Positions 6,343-7,449 of a stretch of DNA of 7,449 nucleotides are shown piece by piece (the stretch's first letter is position 1; each line of letters opens with the position of its first letter). Where the stretch lies: contig JAKSAU010000433.1 of assembly GCA_022361535.1 (NCBI GenBank), positions 1 through 7,449 on the forward strand, given 5' to 3'. The notes below the pieces were generated by a model. The model saw nothing but the letters and a program-made list of their open reading frames with translations. It did not search any database and was not told the origin of the DNA. The position numbers were made by a program, and so were the translations under genes. This DNA comes from Desulfobacterales bacterium (lineage in GTDB: Bacteria > Desulfobacterota > Desulfobacteria > Desulfobacterales > Desulfobacteraceae).

Positions 6343-7449
6343 ATGCAGGATATTAAATCAGGACTTAAAACTGCTGCTCAAATGTTCCGGGGCCGTATGC
6401 CCGGCCAACTTGTCATCCAGATTACGGACAGGTGCAATGCCACCTGCCCCCAGTGCGGGATGCGTAAAACCAATGAGTTTCCAAGAACCCGTCTAACCAC
6501 AGACCAAATCAAAGAGATCATCGACGCGGCGGGAGAAAAAGGGATTCAGGCCATCTCGTTTACTGGCGGAGAGCCCATGCTCCTTCGAAAGGATTTGCCC
6601 GAATTGATCCGGCATGCAGGAAATGCCGGCATTCCATATATCCGTACCGGTACCAATGGATTTTTCTTTATGAACCACGACCGCCCCGAATTTACGGACA
6701 AGATAAAAAATATTGCAGAAGAGTTGGCTAACACCCCGCTGCGTAATTTCTGGATCAGCCTGGATTCGTCTATGCCCCATATTCACGAAGAGATGCGAGG
6801 TTTTGAAGGCGTGGTCAAAGGAATAGAACAATCCTTGCCTATTTTCCATGATCTTGGCCTTTATCCGTCTGTGAATTTAGGACTGAACCGGAATGTGACC
6901 TGCCGGACAAAAGCCTTGTCTACACCATCTGGGAAAGAAATTGGCAAACCTGATGAATCAAACTTTTACCAAGCCTTTGCCCAAGGGTTTGATGCCTTTT
7001 ACCGCGGTGTCATCAACTTGGGGTTTACTATAGTCAATGCCTGCTATCCCATGAGCATGGAAGACAGCACTGACAAAGAAGGTTTAGAGGCAGTATATGC
7101 TGCAGCTTCCCCGGACCGGGTTGTTTGCTTTACTGGAACGGAAAAAGCCCTGCTGTTCAAAGCCCTGATGGATACAATCCCCAAATTCAGATCAAAAATC
7201 AGAATTTTTTCCCCGCTGACCTCTTTGCACACGCTTTACCGTGCATACTCAGGGAAAAAGATAAAAGAACCGTATGGATGCAGGGGCGGTATTGATTTTT
7301 TTTATGTCAACTGCACTGACGGTAATACCTACCCATGCGGATACCGGGGTTCGGACAACCTGGGACCGTTTCAGGAACTGGACGTTAAAAAAATTGATCC
7401 CAAAGGCTACTGCCTGGCCTGTGACTGGGAGTGCTTTAGAGACCCAACA
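6343..7449 (+). CDS. Radical SAM protein with SPASM-like C-terminal cluster, 3' end missing
   Basis: The frame is open for 369 codons from the ATG at 6343 to the right edge, with no stop, so the gene is truncated by the window. DRCNATCPQCGM at 29-40 supplies the radical SAM cluster ligands C31, C35 and C38. SFTGGEP at 72-78 holds the SAM-binding GGEP, and TNGFFF at 104-109 and WISLDSS at 137-143 are the usual later strands. A second cysteine group follows: C313, C324, C332, then C357-x2-C360-x3-C364, which resembles a SPASM/twitch auxiliary 4Fe-4S site. Enzymes of this kind cleave SAM to a 5'-deoxyadenosyl radical and modify peptides, lipids, sugars or proteins; the substrate here cannot be read. 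It sits 2 bases after the PHP-glycosyltransferase and should share its transcript. Later starts at residues 14 or 19 are less likely. The cytoplasmic, oxygen-sensitive chemistry fits an anaerobe. Confidence 0.9.
   Translation, partial: MQDIKSGLKTAAQMFRGRMPGQLVIQITDRCNATCPQCGMRKTNEFPRTRLTTDQIKEIIDAAGEKGIQAISFTGGEPMLLRKDLPELIRHAGNAGIPYIRTGTNGFFFMNHDRPEFTDKIKNIAEELANTPLRNFWISLDSSMPHIHEEMRGFEGVVKGIEQSLPIFHDLGLYPSVNLGLNRNVTCRTKALSTPSGKEIGKPDESNFYQAFAQGFDAFYRGVINLGFTIVNACYPMSMEDSTDKEGLEAVYAAASPDRVVCFTGTEKALLFKALMDTIPKFRSKIRIFSPLTSLHTLYRAYSGKKIKEPYGCRGGIDFFYVNCTDGNTYPCGYRGSDNLGPFQELDVKKIDPKGYCLACDWECFRDPT

Noticed and set aside
6493..6849. A 118-codon - strand open frame
   Set aside because: Antisense to the radical SAM core, which carries clear motifs on the + strand.

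Overview
The window reads as chromosomal DNA of an anaerobic bacterium, most likely a Desulfobacterota / Desulfobacterales-type sulfate reducer. This placement is an inference from the style of the proteins, the moderate GC content and the radical SAM gene. It does not rest on any marker gene. All recognisable genes lie on the + strand. I see no tRNA, rRNA, CRISPR array, integrase, transposase or origin.

Layout. (1) Positions 1-2372 hold a large helicase gene whose 5' end lies outside the window. It joins a Cas4/RecB-type PD-(D/E)XK nuclease-like domain to an XPD/DinG-type iron-sulfur superfamily 2 helicase. (2) After a 103-base AT-rich gap, positions 2476-3333 encode a YitT-family membrane protein with a C-terminal DUF2179 domain. 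(3) Positions 3334-3853 are a 520-base stretch without a convincing gene. It contains a striking 23-bp perfect inverted repeat (whole palindrome 3506-3602), a terminator-like hairpin (3725-3753), possible promoter elements and a possible structured leader before the next gene. (4) Positions 3854-6340 encode an 828-residue fusion of an N-terminal PHP metal-dependent phosphoesterase domain, a middle helical/hydrophobic region and a C-terminal GT4-type glycosyltransferase. (5) Two bases later a radical SAM gene starts at 6343. It has a CxxxCxxC motif and a second, SPASM-like cysteine cluster, and it runs off the right edge.

How the genes work together. The PHP-glycosyltransferase and the radical SAM gene are tightly spaced and almost certainly co-transcribed. 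They look like a two-gene (or longer) cassette for building or modifying a glycoconjugate or glycolipid, with the substrate unknown. The helicase and the YitT gene are co-directional, but nothing in the sequence links their functions to each other or to the cassette. The best candidates for something little described are the PHP-GT4/radical SAM pair and the intergenic palindrome, which has the look of a dispersed repeat or MITE-like element.
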